DNA from: an uncultured Faecalibacterium sp.
GTDB taxonomy: Bacteria; Bacillota; Clostridia; Oscillospirales; Ruminococcaceae
Length of the DNA: 25,034 nt
Direction: 5' to 3'
Assembly: GCA_937915335.1 (NCBI GenBank)
Contig: CALDLZ010000137.1
Location: 1-25,034, forward strand
The notes below the pieces were generated by a model that worked only from the letters and a program-made list of their open reading frames with translations, was not told the origin of the DNA and did not search any database. The position numbers were made by a program, and so were the translations under genes. Positions 15,333 through 21,634 of this stretch are shown here, in pieces. How positions within the stretch are numbered: position 1 is the stretch's first letter; every line of letters starts with the position of its first letter.

Positions 15333-15358
15333 CAGCCTGCGCCCTCTGGCACTATAAT
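15329..15358 (+). promoter_or_regulatory. promoter of 15421 gene
   Basis: TTGACA (15329-15334), 18 bp spacer, TATAAT (15353-15358). Both boxes are consensus. The -35 overlaps the TGA stop of the flippase-like gene. Confidence 0.85.
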
Positions 15359-15420
15359 GAAAGCGTAATCTCTTAAATTTCAGGCCGCTCCGCCATGCGG
15401 CCAACCAAAGGGGAACGCCT

Positions 15421-15873
15421 ATGAAAAATCGCAATCTCCGTTTTTACGCTACAATGGCCCTCTGGGTCGGACTATTTGTGCTGCTGTTCGTCTCTAACCG
15501 CCGCATCGACCTGAAGGCTGATATCAATAAGAGCACCACTGTCTCCGTCAGCGTGGAGGATACCGTCAGTCTGAGCCCGTCGGAAATCGTTACTTATACC
15601 TATTCCGCCGGGGATGACACCTACCAAGTGCTTTCTGATTTCCTGCAAAATGTCAGCTGCTATAAAAAGTTCAGCCAGAACGCCCGGTCTTATTCCCACG
15701 ATTATGAGGCCCATTGCGTCACCCTGCGCTATGCTGACGCGTCCACCCAAAACCTGCTCCTGACCGTCTATTCGGATGGAGTCTGTCAGGTGAATGGCTC
15801 CTATGTCACCCTTCGCTCGCCCGATGGGGATGCCACGGTGATCTACCAGATGTTAAGGGATGCGGTGGAATAA
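15421..15873 (+). CDS. small membrane-anchored protein of unknown function
   Basis: 150 aa. The N-terminal helix at residues 8-25 (FYATMALWVGLFVLLFVS) is followed by Asn-Arg-Arg rather than a cleavage site, so it reads as an uncleaved anchor. About 120 extracytoplasmic residues follow, rich in Ser, Thr, Tyr and Asp, with alternating beta-type pattern and three cysteines. I do not recognise the family. AAAGGGG precedes the ATG. It has a strong consensus promoter of its own and ends at a two-way terminator, so it is an independent unit rather than part of the flippase gene. Confidence 0.7.
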   Translation: MKNRNLRFYATMALWVGLFVLLFVSNRRIDLKADINKSTTVSVSVEDTVSLSPSEIVTYTYSAGDDTYQVLSDFLQNVSCYKKFSQNARSYSHDYEAHCVTLRYADASTQNLLLTVYSDGVCQVNGSYVTLRSPDGDATVIYQMLRDAVE

Positions 15874-15882
15874 ACCAGAGAT

Positions 15883-15926
15883 AAAATAAACGCTTTGAGA
15901 TGTAAATTTCTCAAAGCGTTTATTTT
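15883..15926. terminator. bidirectional terminator, 15421 gene / XRE gene
   Basis: A perfect 18-bp inverted repeat (15883-15900 with 15909-15926, AAAATAAACG...CGTTTATTTT) with an 8-nt loop. The stop codon of the convergent XRE gene (15922-15920) lies inside the right arm. Confidence 0.92.
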
Positions 15927-16204
15927 TTGCTGTTCTTTTTCAGGAACTGTTTTTTCTGTTCCGCGCTCCATGTTTGAAGCAGATTCAGGATCTGCACGTC
16001 CTCCCAATCGGCACGGCCTGTGATATAGTCCATGCTGACATGGTAATAATCCGCCAGCCGGAGCAGGTGATGGGTCGGTATCTCCTGCACCCCCAGCTCA
16101 TATTTTGCATACTGCTGCTGGGTCGTGTTCAGAATCGCACCGGCCTCCTTCTGCGTCAGATCAGCATCCTCCCGCAGGTCGCGCAGACGCTCGTAATAAT
16201 ACAT
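15920..16204 (-). CDS. XRE-family helix-turn-helix repressor
   Basis: 94 aa. A single Cro/CI-type DNA-binding domain occupies residues 4-62 (LRDLREDADLTQKEAGAIL, then QQQYAKYELGVQEIP, then LLRLADYYHVSMDYITGR), followed by a short basic C-terminal tail; no effector or peptidase domain. The ATG at 16204 has AGGGGG 7 nt upstream. It is divergent from the zinc-ribbon protein, and the intergenic region holds two similar 16-bp dyads placed one in each promoter. I infer that it represses itself and its neighbour. AT-richer than the housekeeping genes around it, which suggests acquisition. Confidence 0.88.
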   Translation of the reverse strand: MYYYERLRDLREDADLTQKEAGAILNTTQQQYAKYELGVQEIPTHHLLRLADYYHVSMDYITGRADWEDVQILNLLQTWSAEQKKQFLKKNSKK

Positions 16205-16223
16205 CGTAAAGCCCCCTGAAAGG

Positions 16224-16252
16224 ACTATACTTCACATCCGATAAGATGTATT
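16224..16252 (-). promoter_or_regulatory. XRE gene promoter
   Basis: Read leftward: weak -35 AATACA (16252-16247), 17 bp spacer, TATAGT (16229-16224). The spacer holds most of dyad 1. Confidence 0.45.
16234..16249. promoter_or_regulatory. candidate XRE operator 1
   Basis: ACATC-CGATAA-GATGT, 5-bp perfect arms, 16 bp in all. It matches the reverse complement of operator 2 at 13 of 16 positions and lies in the XRE promoter. Confidence 0.6.
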
Positions 16253-16279
16253 GACTTTACACCTTATCAGGTGTATTAT
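16251..16279 (+). promoter_or_regulatory. promoter of zinc-ribbon gene
   Basis: TTGACT (16251-16256), 17 bp spacer, TATTAT (16274-16279). Operator 2 fills the spacer and touches the -10. Confidence 0.75.
16259..16274. promoter_or_regulatory. candidate XRE operator 2
   Basis: ACACCT-TATC-AGGTGT, perfect 6-bp arms (7 bp if 16258 and 16275 are counted). Its centre is 25 bp from that of operator 1. Confidence 0.65.
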
Positions 16280-16346
16280 TAACAAAAGGCTTTTTCTTTA
16301 TCCTCGACCCGCAGAAAAATGAAAAAGACCAGAAGGAGAAATCAAA

Positions 16347-17012
16347 ATGGCAAAAGACAAAATGACTACCTGCAAGCATTGCGGACAGGAAATTGCCGCA
16401 TCTGCTAAAGTCTGCCCTCATTGCGGCGGCAAAAATAAGCCTCCCATCTATAAGCGCGGTTGGTTTATTGCAATCATTGTGCTGGTGATTCTATATGCGA
16501 TCGGCAGTTCCGGCAATAGCTCGAATACCTCAAACAGCACGAGCACTTCTACATCCAGTGAAAAAGCAGAATCCAGCATTTCTTCCAGCAGTACCGTTGT
16601 ATCTTCCAGTACCGAAGCCGATTCTGCCGCTTCTGAAGTTTCTTCTGAAGCTTCCTCCGAGCCTGTACTGAGTGAGGACGACTACAAAGCCGAATGCGAA
16701 ACCGTCAAATATAAAGACCTGTGCAGATATCCTGACCAGTATATTGGACACAAAATCACCATTGTGGGCAAAGTCCAGCAAATTATGGATGCCGGCTGGC
16801 TCAGCAATGATAAAGCCTGGCGCATCCAGACCGACAACGACGGCTACGGCTACTATCTCGATGATGAATATTACGCAATCAAAGTCTTGCAGGATGATAT
16901 TGTTATCATCTATGGCGAGTTCACCGGTATGACAGAAGTTACCCGTGCACTGACCAACACTACGGATGAAATCCCCTGCATCAATGTTGCATACACAGAT
17001 ATTGTAGAGTAA
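16347..17012 (+). CDS. zinc-ribbon, single-pass membrane protein with OB-like extracellular domain
   Basis: 221 aa. The N-terminal zinc ribbon uses C9, C12, C23 and C26 (CKHCG and CPHCGG). A membrane helix follows at about 38-54, then a Ser/Thr/Glu-rich linker (55-105), then a compact beta-rich domain (110-221: LCRYPDQYIGHKITIVGKV, DDIVIIYGEFTG) resembling the OB-fold 'tRNA_anti-like' proteins of Firmicutes. The layout predicts a cytoplasmic zinc ribbon and an external domain. AAGGAG lies 8 nt before the ATG. It is divergent from an XRE repressor and probably under its control. Function unknown; AT-rich. Confidence 0.8.
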   Translation: MAKDKMTTCKHCGQEIAASAKVCPHCGGKNKPPIYKRGWFIAIIVLVILYAIGSSGNSSNTSNSTSTSTSSEKAESSISSSSTVVSSSTEADSAASEVSSEASSEPVLSEDDYKAECETVKYKDLCRYPDQYIGHKITIVGKVQQIMDAGWLSNDKAWRIQTDNDGYGYYLDDEYYAIKVLQDDIVIIYGEFTGMTEVTRALTNTTDEIPCINVAYTDIVE

Positions 17013-17023
17013 TTATTTATCCA

Positions 17024-17081
17024 TACAAAACAAAAATCGGGGCACTCAAGTGGTCAAGCTGAGTGTCCCGTTTTTGTTTTC
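17024..17081. repeat. terminator repeat, copy 1
   Basis: A 58-bp unit containing a two-way terminator: AAAACAAAAA, CGGGGCACTCA pairing with TGAGTGTCCCG, then TTTTTGTTTT. It ends the zinc-ribbon transcript and is 56/58 identical to copy 2 at 17923-17980, in the same orientation. Confidence 0.85.
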
Positions 17082-17082
17082 C

Positions 17083-17111
17083 TTGCTTTTTTCTCGTTCT
17101 TCCGTTATACT
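17083..17111 (+). promoter_or_regulatory. promoter of GNAT-like gene
   Basis: TTGCTT (17083-17088), 17 bp spacer, TATACT (17106-17111), starting directly after terminator repeat copy 1. Very short leader. Confidence 0.7.
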
Positions 17112-17135
17112 GAATAAAGAAGGGAGTGCTGCTGA

Positions 17136-17648
17136 TTGACTTTACAATATTTCGTGACCGCATCAGAAAGCAATGTGGTCGTTCCTGTTGAAATTGACAA
17201 AGCAACCACTGCCGACCTTGCCGCCACGAAATCCGGTTGGCAGACGGATTGGACAAGTGATTTTATTGAGGATCCTTCCCTTGAAAAATATGCCGCACGA
17301 ACTGATTCCGGTGAAATCATTGCTCTGGGTGCCTACCGTGAAACGGAATCCAGCATGTTCGTCTATATCGAATATATCGAAAGCCACCCGGAAAGCAACC
17401 CTACCATTTCCAAAAAGCAGAAATATTCTGGCATTGGACACATGATGATCGCTTTTGGCATCCAGCTTTCCATTGATTCCGGAAAAAACGGAGTGGTGAC
17501 CTTTGAAGCAAAAACCGACGAACTAGCCAGGCATTACATTCGTGATTTTGGCGCTGTTCAAATATTTTCAAAGCACTCTGGCGGTCCTGCCCTGCTGATG
17601 ATTGCCGACAATGCCGCATTTTCCCTCTTCAACACATACTTAAGCTGA
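17136..17648 (+). CDS. GNAT-fold acetyltransferase-like protein
   Basis: 170 aa, cytoplasmic. The second half has the GNAT pattern: a beta strand MFVYIEYIESHP, then KYSGIGHMMIAFGIQLSI, where the pyrophosphate-binding loop (R/Q-x-x-G-x-G/A) would lie, then VVTFEAKTDELARHYIRDFGAV, typical of the last GNAT strands. The loop is reduced to Y-S-G-I-G-H, so acetyl-CoA binding is plausible but not certain. The start is a TTG at 17136 behind GGGAG; the next in-frame candidate, GTG at 17154, has no ribosome site. Substrate unknown. It lies 14 nt upstream of the next ORF and inside a pair of 58-bp direct repeats. Confidence 0.65.
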   Translation: MTLQYFVTASESNVVVPVEIDKATTADLAATKSGWQTDWTSDFIEDPSLEKYAARTDSGEIIALGAYRETESSMFVYIEYIESHPESNPTISKKQKYSGIGHMMIAFGIQLSIDSGKNGVVTFEAKTDELARHYIRDFGAVQIFSKHSGGPALLMIADNAAFSLFNTYLS

Positions 17649-17662
17649 AAGGTGGCTTTACA

Positions 17663-17911
17663 ATGATGGATATCGAAGTTTCCCGCATGTCTGCCGACAC
17701 TATGGAGCTGCTCGACCAGCTCAGTGCAGTCTGCAAGCGTTTTGGCGTGGACTATTACAAAGCATCCCAGAATCAACGCGACCTGCTGGATTCCATTGCA
17801 CTGCACGAATACCAGCTGAAAAAGACACATGATAAGGGGCTGACCCGGGCAGAGGTTCCACCCTTTTTAGGGTTGAAGCGAACCCAGAGGAGCAACGATA
17901 TGCCCGCCTGA
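17663..17911 (+). CDS. small protein of unknown function, coupled to the GNAT-like gene
   Basis: 82 aa, mostly helical in appearance, charged, with no membrane segment. I do not recognise a family. AAAGGTGG precedes the ATG by 7 nt, and the gene begins 14 nt after the GNAT-like stop, so the two are co-transcribed. Residues 60-82 (GLTRAEVPPFLGLKRTQRSN) are proline-rich and unlike the helical first part. The transcript ends at terminator repeat copy 2. A two-component arrangement, such as toxin-antitoxin with a GNAT toxin, would usually have a DNA-binding partner of about this size upstream rather than downstream, so I do not assign that role. Confidence 0.55.
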   Translation: MMDIEVSRMSADTMELLDQLSAVCKRFGVDYYKASQNQRDLLDSIALHEYQLKKTHDKGLTRAEVPPFLGLKRTQRSNDMPA

Positions 17912-17922
17912 GCTATTTTCCT

Positions 17923-17980
17923 TACAAAACAAAAATCGGGGCGCTCAGGTGGTCAAGCTGAGTGTCCCGTTTTTGTTTTC
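17923..17980. repeat. terminator repeat, copy 2
   Basis: Second copy of the 58-bp terminator unit, differing at two positions in the left half (A to G twice). It ends the GNAT-like transcript rightward and could end a leftward transcript from the 18176 promoter. Confidence 0.85.
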
Positions 17981-18141
17981 ATTCGCGCACAGTGCCGTAC
18001 CAGAGCCCTGTGTGCCGCGCGGCGGATACAGAGCAAACCAGAATGCTGCATCCTGCCAAGAAAAAGAGAGTATGGAATGGAGGAATGAGACCTCTTGCAG
18101 AAGGTCTCGCAGCCTCAGTTAGATTTAACTAACCTTGCCGT
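17925..18141 (-). ncRNA. possible regulated small RNA
   Basis: A leftward promoter, TTGACA (18176-18171), 17 bp, TATCCT (18153-18148), predicts a transcript starting near 18141. It would pass a GTTAG-N6-CTAAC dyad, a perfect 7-bp hairpin GAGACCT/AGGTCTC (18087-18093 with 18102-18108), and end at terminator repeat copy 2. No convincing ORF with a ribosome site is inside; a 32-codon frame starting near 18046 lacks one. Sequence-only prediction; could be inactive. Confidence 0.3.
18117..18134. promoter_or_regulatory. GTTAG-N6-CTAAC dyad, copy 1
   Basis: AGTTAG-ATTTAA-CTAACC. It shares its arms and 6-bp spacing with copy 2 at 18430-18447 and sits just downstream of a leftward TTGACA promoter. 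Candidate operator for an unknown regulator. Confidence 0.45.
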
Positions 18142-18301
18142 GACAACAGGATATCATAGTTTGCCATGACTGTCAAGCCCTGTTTTTGAAAATTTCTGCA
18201 AAAAAATTTTGCGGCCCGGGAGACGGGTAAAATTTTCACCGATTTTGTGCACTCTGCTAAGAAACCTTTGCCGCGTTTGTGGAAAATCCACTCGTTTCCT
18301 A

Positions 18302-18330
18302 TTGCTTTTTTTAAGAATCGTTGTTATTAT
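18302..18330 (+). promoter_or_regulatory. pflB promoter
   Basis: TTGCTT (18302-18307), 17 bp spacer, TATTAT (18325-18330). The leader to the pflB start is about 138 nt. Upstream lie AT-rich palindromes such as GCAAAA-AAA-TTTTGC (18198-18212) that may bind regulators. Confidence 0.65.
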
Positions 18331-18337
18331 AATAATA

Positions 18338-18417
18338 GGCTGCCGGGGGTGGGGACTCACCCGGCCTCGACGACCCAGACCGATCCGCCCCCAGAAAGCC
18401 GCTAAGGAGCGGTTTTT
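18338..18417 (+). promoter_or_regulatory. structured pflB leader with terminator-like hairpin
   Basis: A GC-rich hairpin (GCCGGGGGTG pairing with CACCCGGC, about 18340-18366) is followed by AAAGCCGCT (18395-18403) pairing with AGCGGTTTT (18408-18416) around an AAGG loop, then a T-run to 18417. The second hairpin has the form of a weak intrinsic terminator inside the leader, so transcription attenuation of pflB is possible. The conserved core of the ZTP (pfl) riboswitch is not present. Confidence 0.4.
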
Positions 18418-18429
18418 CAAAGGCTCAAT

Positions 18430-18447
18430 AGTTAGATGGCGCTAACT
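18430..18447. promoter_or_regulatory. GTTAG-N6-CTAAC dyad, copy 2
   Basis: AGTTAG-ATGGCG-CTAACT, perfect 6-bp arms, 15 nt before the pflB Shine-Dalgarno. It could be an operator in DNA or a hairpin in the mRNA. Confidence 0.45.
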
Positions 18448-18474
18448 GCGCTGGAATGGAGCAAGGAGGTTCCA

Positions 18475-20727
18475 ATGATCAATTTTGAACAGTGGGAAGG
18501 CTTTGAGGGCCGCATCTGGAAAGAGGAAGTCAATGTTCGCGACTTCATCCAGAAGAACTACACCCCTTATGACGGCGACGAAAGCTTTCTGGCTGGCCCC
18601 ACCGAGGCTACCGACAAGCTGTGGGGTGCCCTGCAGAAGCTGCAGAAGGAAGAGCGCGCCAAGGGCGGCGTGCTTGATATGGAGACCGAAGTCGTCAGTG
18701 GTCTGACCGCTTACGGCCCCGGATATATCGACGAGAATCTGAAGGATCTGGAGCAGATCGTCGGCCTGCAGACCGACAAGCCCTTGAAGCGCGCGTTTAT
18801 GCCCTACGGCGGCATCAAGATGGCTGAGCAGGCCTGCACCACCTACGGCTATCAGCCCAGCGAGGAGCTGCACAAGATCTTTACCGACTATACCCGCACC
18901 CACAACCAGGCTGTGTTCGATGCCTACACCCCCGAGATGAAGGCAGCCCGCCACACCCACATCATCACCGGCCTGCCCGACACCTACGGCCGCGGCCGCA
19001 TCGTGGGCGACTACCGCCGCGTGGCCCTGTACGGCATCGATGCCCTGATCCAGTTCAAGCAGGAGGATCTTGCCAACTGCGGCGACGGCACCATGACCGA
19101 TGACGTGATCCGCCTGCGTGAGGAGATCGCGCGCCAGATCAACGCCCTGAAGGGCATGAAGAAGATGGCCGAGGCCTACGGCTATGACATCTCCCAGCCC
19201 GCAAAGAATGCCAAGGAAGCCTGCCAGTGGCTGTACTTCGGCTATCTGGCCGCCATCAAGACCCAGAACGGCGCTGCCATGAGCGTGGGCCGCATCTCCA
19301 CCTTCCTGGACATCTACATCCAGCGCGATCTGGACAACGGCACCCTGACCGAGACCCAGGCTCAGGAGCTGATCGACCACATGGTGATGAAGTTCCGCAT
19401 GGTCAAGTTCGCCCGTATCCCCAGCTACAACCAGCTGTTCTCCGGCGACCCCGTCTGGGCCACCCTGGAAGTGGGCGGCATCGGCGTGGACGGCCGCAGC
19501 ATGGTCACCAAGAACTGCTACCGCTTCCTGCATACTCTGGAGAACATGGGCCCTGCACCCGAGCCGAACCTGACCGTTCTGTACTCCTCCGCCCTGCCCG
19601 AGAACTTCAAGAAGTACGCCGCAAAGGTGTCCATCAACACCAGCTCCGTCCAGTACGAGAATGACGACGTGATGAAGCCTGTCTGGGGCGATGACTACTC
19701 CATCTGCTGCTGCGTGTCTGCCACTCAGACCGGCAAGGAGATGCAGTTCTTCGGTGCCCGCGCCAACCTGGCAAAGTGCCTGCTGTACGCCATCAACGGC
19801 GGCGTGGACGAAAAGAGCCACCAGCAGTGCGGCCCCAACTATGCCCCCATCACCAGCGAGTACCTGAACTACGACGAGGTTCTGCCCAAGTACGTCCAGA
19901 TGCTCGACTGGCTGGCCGGTCTGTACGTCAACGTGCTGAACCTGATCCAGTATATGCACGACAAGTACTATTACGAGGAAGCTGAGATGGCCCTCATCGA
20001 TACCGATGTGCGCCGCACCTTTGCCACCGGCATTGCAGGCTTCTCCCACGTCATCGACTCCCTGAGCGCCATCAAGTACGCCAAGGTCAAGGTCGTGCGT
20101 GACGAGACCGGCCTGGCTACCGGCTTTGAGGTGGAGGGCGACTTCCCCAAGTACGGCAACGATGATGACCGTGCCGACGAGATCGGTGTCTGGCTGCTCA
20201 AGACCTTCCTCGAAATGATCAAGAAGCGCCACACCTACCGCAACTCCGAGGCTACCACCTCCATCCTGACCATCACCTCCAACGTGGTCTACGGCAAGTA
20301 CACCGGTGCCCTGCCCGATGGCCGTGCCGCCTTTACCCCGTTTGCACCCGGTGCCAACCCCAGCTACGGTGCGGAGCAGAACGGCCTGCTGGCTTCCCTG
20401 AACTCCGTCGCCAAGCTGCCTTACCACTGGGCACTGGACGGCATCTCCAACACCCAGACCATCAACCCCGAGGCTCTGGGCCACAGCGAGGACGAGCGCG
20501 TGGAGAATCTGGTGCAGGTCATGGACGGCTACTTCGATCAGGGCGCGCATCACCTGAACGTCAACGTGTTCGGCAAGGAGAAGCTGCTGGACGCCATGGA
20601 GCACCCCGAGAAGGAAGAGTACGCCAACTTCACCATCCGCGTCTCCGGCTATGCGGTCAAGTTCATCGACCTGACCCGCGAGCAGCAGATGGATGTCATC
20701 TCCCGCACCTGCCATGCCGTTCTGTGA
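18475..20727 (+). CDS. pflB: formate C-acetyltransferase (pyruvate formate-lyase)
   Basis: Converts pyruvate and CoA to acetyl-CoA and formate by a glycyl-radical mechanism; oxygen-sensitive, cytoplasmic, central to anaerobic fermentation. 750 aa, near the E. coli length, with [20 protein letters not shown] at the N-terminus. The active-site pair is C412-C413 before VS, but here it is part of a run of three cysteines (411-413). The radical Gly725 lies in RVSGYAVKF. The ATG at 18475 has AAGGAGG 5 nt upstream; an upstream in-frame ATG at 18436 falls inside a dyad and lacks a ribosome site. The pflA gene overlaps its end. Codon use is strongly GC-ending, as in highly expressed genes. Confidence 0.97.
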   Translation: MINFEQWEGFEGRIWKEEVNVRDFIQKNYTPYDGDESFLAGPTEATDKLWGALQKLQKEERAKGGVLDMETEVVSGLTAYGPGYIDENLKDLEQIVGLQTDKPLKRAFMPYGGIKMAEQACTTYGYQPSEELHKIFTDYTRTHNQAVFDAYTPEMKAARHTHIITGLPDTYGRGRIVGDYRRVALYGIDALIQFKQEDLANCGDGTMTDDVIRLREEIARQINALKGMKKMAEAYGYDISQPAKNAKEACQWLYFGYLAAIKTQNGAAMSVGRISTFLDIYIQRDLDNGTLTETQAQELIDHMVMKFRMVKFARIPSYNQLFSGDPVWATLEVGGIGVDGRSMVTKNCYRFLHTLENMGPAPEPNLTVLYSSALPENFKKYAAKVSINTSSVQYENDDVMKPVWGDDYSICCCVSATQTGKEMQFFGARANLAKCLLYAINGGVDEKSHQQCGPNYAPITSEYLNYDEVLPKYVQMLDWLAGLYVNVLNLIQYMHDKYYYEEAEMALIDTDVRRTFATGIAGFSHVIDSLSAIKYAKVKVVRDETGLATGFEVEGDFPKYGNDDDRADEIGVWLLKTFLEMIKKRHTYRNSEATTSILTITSNVVYGKYTGALPDGRAAFTPFAPGANPSYGAEQNGLLASLNSVAKLPYHWALDGISNTQTINPEALGHSEDERVENLVQVMDGYFDQGAHHLNVNVFGKEKLLDAMEHPEKEEYANFTIRVSGYAVKFIDLTREQQMDVISRTCHAVL

Positions 20728-21469
20728 CCCCGTCGGCCTTGTCCACTCGCTGGAAAGTTTCGGCTCCGTGGACGGGCCGGGTGTTCGGTTCGTCGTGTTT
20801 TTGCAGGGCTGTGCCCTGCGCTGCAAATACTGTCACAACCCCGAAACGTGGAGCGTTGAGGGCGGCACGGAATGGTCTCCGGAGAAGCTGTTCCAGCATG
20901 TCTGGCGCTACCGTAACTATTGGGGCAAAAAGGGCGGCATCACTGTCAGCGGCGGCGAGCCGCTGCGGCAGATGGCCTTTGTGACAAAGTTCTTCCAGCT
21001 GGCGCGCGCCAAGGGCGTGCACACCGCGCTGGATACGGCCGGTCAGCCGTTCCAGCCCGATGACCCCGCCTATCTGGCCGCGTTCGACGAGCTGATGGCT
21101 TCCACCAGTCTGGTCATCCTTGACCTCAAGGAGATCGACCCGGAAAAGCACCGCCAGCTCACCGGCAAAGACAACGCCAACATTCTGGCCATGGCACGGC
21201 ACGTCTCGGATCTGGGCGTTCCGCTCTGGATCCGGCATGTGCTGGTGCCCGGCCTCACCGACGACGAGGAGGGTCTGCGCAGGACCGCGGACTTTATCTC
21301 GTCCTTGAAAACGGTGCAGCGGGTGGAGGTGTTACCCTACCACACGCTGGGGCTGTTCAAGTGGCAGAAGCTTGGCATCCCTTATCCCCTGCCTGATGCT
21401 GTTCCCCCCACGGCGGAACAGGTCAAGCGGGCGGAGGAACTGCTGGAAGTGAGCAAGTACACCGGCTGA
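20714..21469 (+). CDS. pflA: pyruvate formate-lyase activating enzyme (radical SAM)
   Basis: 251 aa. Uses S-adenosylmethionine and a [4Fe-4S] cluster to place the glycyl radical on PflB. The cluster cysteines are C33-x3-C37-x2-C40 ([10 protein letters not shown]), followed by SAM-binding [11 protein letters not shown] and the late motifs [25 protein letters not shown] and [10 protein letters not shown], all as in E. coli PflA. The start ATG at 20714 overlaps pflB by 14 bp, implying translational coupling; an ATG seven codons earlier (20693) is possible but extends beyond the family start. No good Shine-Dalgarno precedes either, as expected for a coupled gene. Confidence 0.95.
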   Translation: MPFCDPVGLVHSLESFGSVDGPGVRFVVFLQGCALRCKYCHNPETWSVEGGTEWSPEKLFQHVWRYRNYWGKKGGITVSGGEPLRQMAFVTKFFQLARAKGVHTALDTAGQPFQPDDPAYLAAFDELMASTSLVILDLKEIDPEKHRQLTGKDNANILAMARHVSDLGVPLWIRHVLVPGLTDDEEGLRRTADFISSLKTVQRVEVLPYHTLGLFKWQKLGIPYPLPDAVPPTAEQVKRAEELLEVSKYTG

Positions 21470-21489
21470 AGCGATGCAGCCGCCGGTGC

Positions 21490-21518
21490 TTGACAAAGCC
21501 TTTTGCATCTGATTTAAT
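21490..21518 (+). promoter_or_regulatory. promoter of GH43 gene
   Basis: TTGACA (21490-21495), 17 bp spacer, TTTAAT (21513-21518), followed by an AT-rich discriminator. It starts 20 bp after the pflA stop and places the hairpin at 21537-21610 within the GH43 leader. Confidence 0.7.
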
Positions 21519-21536
21519 AAAATCAAATCAAACATG

Positions 21537-21615
21537 GAGCCTTTTGGCGGCTCACGCGCAGGGACCCCCCTGTTTTTTCCGGGGTAACGCGCGTGAACGC
21601 CGGAAGGCTCTTTTT
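21537..21615 (+). promoter_or_regulatory. long leader hairpin with T-tract before GH43 (attenuator or pfl terminator)
   Basis: Four stacked helices: GAGCCTT/AAGGCTC (21537-21543 with 21604-21610), GGCG/CGCC (21546-21549 with 21598-21601), CACGCGC/GCGCGTG (21553-21559 with 21589-21595) and ACCCC/GGGGT (21564-21568 with 21581-21585), then TTTTT (21611-21615). AAGGAGG starts 3 nt later. It has the form of an intrinsic terminator, so it either ends pflBA or attenuates GH43, or both. Confidence 0.65.
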
Positions 21616-21634
21616 GCAAGGAGGTATTTTCCCG

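Noticed and set aside
15920..17012. Prophage or integrative element remnant at the XRE gene
   Set aside because: No integrase, excisionase, structural gene or attachment-site repeat is visible, only a repressor and a membrane protein.
18117..18134. DtxR/IdeR-type iron box or Rex site
   Set aside because: The arms resemble the inner part of such sites, but the 6-bp spacing and outer bases do not fit either consensus.
18338..18474. ZTP (pfl) riboswitch in the pflB leader
   Set aside because: The location fits the name of this RNA class, but the conserved core near CCGCCTGGGC and its upstream partner are not present in either strand of the leader.
17912..18474. tRNA or CRISPR array in the large gap before pflB
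   Set aside because: No cloverleaf, no CCA-type end, and no regularly spaced direct repeats; only the terminator repeat, dyads and leader structures were found.
18442..20826. Very long open frame on the minus strand, antisense to pflB
   Set aside because: It mirrors the codon bias of the strongly expressed, GC-rich pflB gene, has no ribosome site or recognisable domain, and would imply overlap along its full length.
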